DNA from: Mesostigma viride
Taxonomy: Eukaryota > Streptophyta > Mesostigmatophyceae > Mesostigmatales > Mesostigmataceae
Reading direction: 5' to 3'
DNA: 64,000 bases
NCBI GenBank assembly: GCA_009746045.1
Contig: RPFO01000448.1
Span: 3,498,049 to 3,562,048 of the forward strand
Shown here: in pieces, positions 58,024 to 64,000 of the stretch
How the letters are laid out: each line of letters starts with the position of its first letter
How positions within the stretch are numbered: the first letter of the stretch is position 1
The notes under the pieces: model-generated
Seen by the model: only the letters and a program-made list of their open reading frames with translations
The model's database searches: none
What the model was told of the DNA's origin: nothing
Translations under genes and position numbers: made by a program

Positions 58024-58745
58024 TCAAACACTGACTCTGATATCATAGGGGTTCATGTTCTGAAAGAGGAGCTGGTACTGTTGGCCAGCAGCATCCCGCA
58101 GCTTCGTGAGAGCGTCTGCTGGGTTGTCCTCATCATCCACATGAGTCCAGCTGGAAAAATAGGTGGCCTCCTGTTTGAGGATCACCCAATCCAGGTCAGT
58201 GTGGACAGCAGCAGAGACAGATTTCTTGGTTAGAAAACTGATCACAGATTGGCTGTCAGTATAGAGATGTGAGATGACATTGCATGTGCTGCCTGCCTGG
58301 GTTTGTAGCCAGGTGAGCATGTGCTGCAGGGAACGAGCATGCAATGCAGCAGACACCACAGCACGACATTCAGCTGAGTTGCTGCTGCCAGGTTTTCTGC
58401 GGTGTAGCCTGCTGTACCAGGAAGTGAGGGACATGTAATCTGACCTGTTGGTGAGAAAAAACAGCCCTGATTCCCGTGCCCCCATCTGATTGATTGTTCT
58501 GCTCTCCATGGAGCTGTCCATGACACTGTGATGTGGATGTCTTCCATCAGATTCAGGCCATGGAGGATGAGGGGGGGGCAGTCATGACAACTTCCTGATG
58601 TGACTGCATTTGATTTTGACTAGAACATCATGGGTGACCCTGCTGATGACAGCTAAGGGAGCCCCACAGATGGCTGACCACCACCCCAGTTTGCCCTGAA
58701 CAGTGGCACACATGTGTAAGGGGAGGCAGGTGTGATGCAGCAGAT
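58024..58745 (-). pseudogene. Element 3 RNase H and RT end, frame-broken
   Basis: RNase H is read cleanly at 58024-58521, with DSSMESRT, SAECRAVV, YTDSQSV and DNPADALTK. Between 58522 and 58745 the connecting RT thumb (matching GQLGWLAGTVRPDL of element 1 as GKLGWWSAICGAPL) is split over three frames. Breaks lie near an AG dinucleotide run (58771-58787) and a run of eight G (58571-58578). Confidence 0.75.
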
Positions 58746-61700
58746 CTAGACAATCTTGGATATATTCTGCAGGAGGAGAGAGAGAGCAGACCCATGATCT
58801 GGCTGCCTGTGCAGCTGCAACATGATGCCACAGAACTGGATGGGGGTTGTGCTCAATTCCACCTGTTTGCCAATCTCATATGATTCCTGGACCTGCTGAA
58901 TAAAGGTTTCCACCTCAGCTCTAGGCCCACAAATGAGTTGGTCATCTCCATGCCACACAAAGAACAGCAGTCCAGAGGGGGTGGGTACAACAAAAAAGCA
59001 TGGGTCCAGGTCATCATACGTGGCCTTGAGCTTTTTGAATACTTCCTCTGCTGAGTCTCTGAAAATTTTTGGGGCACTGACAAGCCCTTCCACCCCAATG
59101 TTGATGATAAGGTGGGGCTCATCAATGTAAGGTTTCCACACAGCTGGGGTGTCTACCACGTACACCTTCCCTTTCCACACAGATTCAGCCTTTTCTGGGT
59201 CCCCCCTGAGGAAGGCCCTTTTAATATCAGTGGCTTTGCAGACATAGTCTTGGCCTGCATTGAGGTTGTGGAGGAATAGGGAGAGCATGATCCTGAGTGA
59301 GGTTTGTTGCAGCCCAGGTGTGTATGTTTCCCCTTTTGGCAGTGTGGATGTCCCCTTTAATTCTGTGACACATGGTCTGGCATGGAAGATTGGGGAGCCC
59401 ACTTTTTGTGGTTTTTGTTTGAGAACAAATTTTAATCTGAGCTTTTTGGCTCCCTCTGGCACGTCCCATGAAGGGGTGACAGGCGGTTTGTATTGAGGGT
59501 TTTTGGGGTTGGGCAGGACCCATTCCTGCCTGGCTTGGTGGACAATGGCCATCAGCCACTTGGTAAACCCTTTTTGTGTTTTGCATTCTTGTATGACGTG
59601 GGAGATTTGGTGGGGTGAGTGCATGGCTATGTCCCACTTACCCAGCCCAAAGGCTGAGGGATGGAGGAACTGGCTGTGCACTAACTTGTCCAGATCAGGG
59701 ATCTCCCCTGGTGCATACTGAGTGTTGACTGCCTTGATGACAGCATCCATACCAGGGACAATACTGGAGAGAGGGATTTTAAAGTGGTCCAGAGGAACTG
59801 CACCCACCCCTGTGACACTGAGCTCATTAGCTGAGATAAGCACCCCAGGATAGGATACAAAAGGTTCCCCCAACAAGGTGTTACCAGAGTACCCCTCCAC
59901 CACCTGGAAGGGTGTCTGAATACCAAGTATAGGGAGCATCACTTGTCCCACTACATCCAGTGAGCTTTGGCCTGAGAAATCCTGCACCCGTGCCCAAAAT
60001 GAAGGTGCAATCTCAAGACCAGGGATGGCTTGTGCACTGATCACACTGACCTGTGCCTGAGTGTCTATTGCCAGGGTCCAGGGGTCCTGACTAGTGCACA
60101 CAGCTGAGACTTTTGCCAACCCTGCGGCCACAGCAGCTTGTTGCTTATGTGACCTGTGTAATGCTTGCAAGGCGACTGCCAATCTTGACCTCAGAGCGGG
60201 AGGGTTGGCAGACAATTTGGTGCCTTGGGGCTGAGCTAATGCTTCCAACCCAGCTACCTCGTGCCTGGTTAAGCAATCCCCAGGTTGTGAAGTGGGCCTG
60301 GCTTCACTGAGGGTGGAAGGGTTCACAGAGGGTGCTGTGGTGCTGTCAACAGCAGTAATTGGTGGCTCAGAGCTACTGCTGGGCATGCTGGAGTTGCCAG
60401 ATAGAAGTAGTGAGTCCATGCTTAAAGACTCTTCCCCAGGCACGTCTGCCATGGGAGAATAATACTTCTTAATTCTATGACAGCTCACCCTGTGACGCTT
60501 CCCATTGATATTGTGCTTGACCTCCACGGTCTTGCTGTTTTTGGTAAATCCACGGATGGTAACTGGACCTAGCCAAGTTCCAACCTTACCAAAGCTGTTT
60601 TCCTTGTAATAGAGAACTTGATCACCTTTTTGGAATACTGGCCTGGAATGGGTTTTATCTTTTTCTGCCAGTTTTGCTGAGGTTTGTGCACGTGCAGTGT
60701 TGTACAGTGCTATCACCTCTGGGGGATATACACCTGCCTGCAGGCCTGCTGGGATTACTTCACCCCACGTGGCATGCAAGACAGGTCTCATGTTTAGGGT
60801 TGTGCACATTTCATGACACCAGAGTGCCCTGTCACAATAGACCCCTGAAGTAGCATCCTTGGAAGGATTTTTGGCTAGTAGGGTTTTGACAGATCTGATG
60901 GTTCTTTCAATGACCCCCTGACCCTCATGATCTTCCAGCCCAGCAATCTCTATTGCTTCACACCCTTCCAGGTCAGTCAGACAAGAAAATTGTTGATCAA
61001 GCAAAATTCTGTCAACTGGGTAGAATCTGGGTAAAGCAATCATGAGTGCAACACGTAGCTGCCCTGCAGACATGCCAGGTAGGGGTTCCATTACTGTGAA
61101 CCTGGACCATGAGTCTTTTAGGATCAGGTAGGGTTGGACATCTTTGTTGATGTGCATCACATCCCCCACTATCATGCCCCTATTGGTGGAAGGAGTTGCA
61201 GTATGCCATTTTTGAGGTTTGGGGCTATTGAACTGACATTCTTGACAGTGTTGTCTAGCCAGTTTTACTGCATTCCTGAGTTGTTTTCCCATGCTACTAC
61301 CCCCCAGCCGTCTGGCCAGTTCCTCAGCCACTGTTTCATGACCCATGGCTAGGTGCAGCTGATGAGCAAGCTCCTTGATATCTATGGAGTTGTCAACAGT
61401 AGGGGTTAGTGCTTTTATGTAAGGTTCCAGAACAGGGTGTTGGGAGGACAGTAAGGTTGCTGCCTCAAAATCAATTATGCCCTGGTTGCCATCCCCAATG
61501 GTAATGAGATCATCATCCTCAGAGTACATAAGGTGAGTGAACTCACATTGATTTGGGTAGCGAGGCCTGTTGCAACGGCTGCCTGGAGGCCCCAGGGGAT
61601 GACGTGCGTGCCAGCAGCCCGGGCAGAGATCCACCCCGTTGGCCAGGGAGTCGTTGTTGGGGCAGTTGTGCCGTGCGTGCCCTCGTTGGAAGCACCTCAG

Positions 61701-61856
61701 GCACCTTATGGACCCCCAGGGTTGCCAGGCTGGTTGTTGTTGTGTTGTTGTTGTTGTTGTTTCCCTGCTGGGACCGGTTCTGGCCCTGCTGGGACCTGTT
61801 GTTGTTGTTGTTTTGGCCCTGTTGGGACCTGTTGTTATTGTTGCCCTGCTGGGACC

Positions 61857-61887
<31 letters not shown>

Positions 61888-63578
61888 GGGGTTGCCATGC
61901 AGGGGCACACGGTGCCACGTGTTGCCACGCCCCTGAGAGCCACTGCCCCCTTGGTGGGAGGACTTGTGGGTCTTGGGTGCCCCCCCTGGCTGGCCTGCCC
62001 CTTGCGTTTGTGGCCTTGGACACCCTGGACCTTGGGGTCCTGGGCCTGGTTGTTGCCAGTACCCAGGGGGTCCACTGCCTCCTCGATATAGAGCATGGCA
62101 GCTCTGAAGTTGTCCCAGAGGGACTTGAGGCCTGTAAGCAGGGTAGCCAGGACAGAAGGTTGCAAATTAGCTTTTGTTAGCCAGGTGTGGATGAGATACC
62201 TTGGTTGGAGCTTGAGAAGCTCAAGGTCTTTCTCAATCATTACCCTGTATGTTTTTGCATCCCCAGAGAGGTTATTCTTGTTCACCTTATATGCAGCAAG
62301 CCAGTTGAAACGTTCTACTGCTTCCATGTGGTTATTGGTAAGCACTAGCTGTTTCAGATCAGTGATAAAGGTAGGCCACTGTTCAATGGCTGCTTCAGGT
62401 GTCAGGGTACGTTCCTGATAGGTTTGAATCAATGCTCTGATTGCAGGAGATGATTGATGGAATGTGGAGGAGGCCCTGAGAGCCTTAAACTGATGTCTAA
62501 GGTTAAGACCTTCCATCCCATACTCCAAAGCAAAAACAAATTGCTTAGCTTGTTCAACAGTGTGACCCTCAGGCAAGCCAGCAATATTGATTTTGGATTC
62601 CTTTTTATGAGGGTTAAACACACCTGTGAGAGGGGGGTTGGCCCTCAAGAAGCTGTCGGTTGCTTGTTGCAGGCGGGTGGGGTCCAGGTTGATGGTCCCC
62701 CGCTCATACCGCGACATCAGGGCGCGCAGGCCCTCGACAGTTTGCAGCTGGTTAGCTGTTAACTGCTGATCTTGCAACGAGGCCAGCTGGGCCTGGAGAA
62801 TGGCGAGCTGTTCCAGGACATCCCCGCTCCTTGGGGGGGCCTCAGCAGGCCTGTTGGGTGCCTGTGGCACCTCTGCACCTCCCCCCAGGGCCTCCTGGGG
62901 TCCTGGCCACCCCCCCTGGTTTGGGAGGGGGCCCCAACCCACAGGGCGAACCTGGGGTGGTGGGGGAGGGGGAGGGGGGGTCATGGTGGCCCTGGGGGAG
63001 CCCGGGGGTGTCCGGGTAACCCCACTGGGTCCAGCCCCATCGGTGGAGGGGCGGGCAGGGGTGTCTGCCTCTGCTCTCCTCCTGGCCTCCTCCCGCATGA
63101 GACGCTTCATCTCCTTGCGTACCTCATGCTCCCGGAGGGCTGCCTGAAAAGCAGCCTCATCCTCGGGTATGTCAGGGAGTGGTTCTCCCATGATCATAGC
63201 GGGCCGGACTGGACAGTCCGCCTCTTTGCCCTTCCTCGCGCCCAGGGCCAGCAGTCCCTCCTTGTACTGCAGGGGTTGGGGGGGAGAGGGTTTCTTGCTG
63301 GTGGTTTCCAGCGGGGGGGCTTCTTCAGCTACCACCCCATGTTTGGCCAAGATGGCCTCCGTGACCCTGGCTTGGGTGATGGAGGACATGGTTTTAAAGT
63401 GTGCTGACCGAGCAAGCTCGGCCAGGTCTTGACTGTCCGCATAGTGCATGGGATAGTCAGCATTTTTTAAGAGGTCACGTAACCGCTGGGTGGCCTCGCG
63501 GTACGCGTCCGCCAATAGCACGATCGAATGCGAGGCCTTGTGAATTTTAATGCCTGCGTGGACGTCATAGGCAATCAT
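58746..63578 (-). CDS. Element 3 gag-pol fusion
   Basis: 1610 codons from an ATG. Order by residue: gag N-domain 1-80; Pro-rich 90-250; capsid-like 255-500; Thr/Gln/Asn repeats; CCHC knuckle 626-639 (CLRCFQRGHARHNC) and a second Cys cluster to 678; integrase zinc module (H742, H747, C778, C781); integrase triad D806, D861, E891; GPY/F-like module 983-1040 (GTWLGPVTI); retropepsin-like domain from IDTQAQVSVI (D1172) to LLGEPF; RT with D1451 (TDIKRAFL) and WHGDD (1542-1546). One unbroken frame therefore proves that integrase precedes protease and that no stop separates gag from pol in this element. The frame ends early, in a dinucleotide run before the RT end. Confidence 0.93.
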
Positions 63579-63860
63579 GCATACATGGGCGTGTGCATAA
63601 TAAAAATGCTGTCAATTTTCACAACCATACACGTGCAGGCACACACATGGCCGTGTGGATGATGTGAAATTTTTTGCCACCATGCATAATTGCATGGCCA
63701 TGCATGAGGTGCGGCATGGTTATTCATGATTCCTTACTTGAAAATCTGGCACCCTTTTTACACCATTACAACAACCATGGATGCATTCTCTTGCCCACAT
63801 CTTGCTAGCACAGTAATTGTTTGAGTCAATCTTTTATGATCCTAATCCAAAGCTTCCGAG
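63579..63860. other. Leader between element 3 gag and an upstream frame
   Basis: 282 bp, rich in CATGCAT-type short inverted repeats; for example CCATGCATAATTGCATGG near 63682 can fold with a 7-bp stem. No coding call. Confidence 0.4.
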
Positions 63861-64000
63861 TTATGACGTGGTTGTACATGTGCATCTGATCGCCTGGTGG
63901 GTAGCCAGGCGACGGGCGGCTTCCTCTTCATATTCTTGCCGCTTAGCGGCGAGCCGAAAAGCCGCCTCTCGGCGGACCTCTCGGTCCCGCTGCCGCTCTC
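63861..64000 (-). CDS. Partial open frame at right edge
   Basis: 46 codons read in from the edge and end at TAA (63863-63861). The sequence is highly charged, with a coiled-coil character (REVRREAAFRLAAKRQEYEE). It may be an upstream gag exon or leader ORF of element 3, or a separate gene. The function is unknown. Confidence 0.35.
   Translation of the reverse strand, partial: ERQRDREVRREAAFRLAAKRQEYEEEAARRLATHQAIRCTCTTTS

Larger units (their letters stand above)
57177..64000 (-). mobile_element. LTR retrotransposon element 3 (minus strand, runs off right edge)
   Basis: Starts at the satellite junction with a 3' LTR. It holds RNase H, RT, protease, integrase and gag in the family order, mostly in one 1610-codon frame. 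The 5' LTR is not in the window, so target duplication and length cannot be checked. Confidence 0.9.

Noticed and set aside
61533-62180. Plus-strand Cys/Val/Leu-rich open frame of 215 codons
   Set aside because: It is antisense to the Thr/Asn/Gln repeat region and zinc knuckle of element 3 gag, and its composition mirrors the (GTT)n runs.

Overview
The window is repeat-dominated nuclear DNA of a eukaryote. Signs of this are GT-AG introns with a TACTAAT-type branch point, LTR retrotransposons, kilobase satellite arrays and a short CCCTAAA telomere-like motif. A microalga or similar protist is my best guess from the intron style, the GC-rich coding sequence and the transposon families, but the sequence does not name a species. 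I found no ordinary housekeeping gene. Every coding region I can support belongs, or probably belongs, to a mobile element. Layout, left to right. 1-3600: two arrays of a 30-bp minisatellite separated by a 281-bp spacer. 3601-6640: a mosaic of spacer copies and two other duplicated modules (128 bp and about 421 bp). 6641-8009: low-information DNA with twin GC hairpins and a possible Pol III-type unit. 8010-8563: nine 62-bp repeats, each carrying the perfect palindrome CCAACGGCCGTTGG. 8630-14032: a four-exon gene for a DDE-like, probably transposon-encoded protein. Its introns and 3' flank carry the same palindrome, and intron 1 holds a 2.1-kb composite insertion. 14281-16060: GT-rich microsatellite. 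From about 16195 to 57176 runs one very large 40-bp satellite, broken by two complete LTR elements and truncated on the right by a third. Element 1 is 18047-24489, element 2 is 44738-53128, and element 3 runs from 57177 past the right edge; all three lie on the minus strand. A 98-base N gap sits at 34227-34324 inside indel-rich satellite. The three LTR elements form one family and are the most interesting content. Their polyprotein order is gag, integrase, retropepsin-like domain, reverse transcriptase, RNase H. The protease therefore lies between integrase and RT, unlike Copia (PR-IN-RT-RH) or Gypsy (PR-RT-RH-IN). All three RTs have HGDD where Copia elements have YVDD, and all three protease motifs read D-T-(Q/N/M) instead of D-(S/T)-G. 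Their LTRs start A-N-T-T and end A-A-C-T instead of TG...CA. Elements 1 and 2 separate gag from pol by a single in-frame UGA followed by C, consistent with readthrough, while element 3 has them fused. The two complete insertions have 5-bp target duplications and restore intact satellite when removed. Element 1 has LTRs that look identical, so it is young. Most reading-frame breaks lie in homopolymer or simple-repeat runs and may be sequencing errors.
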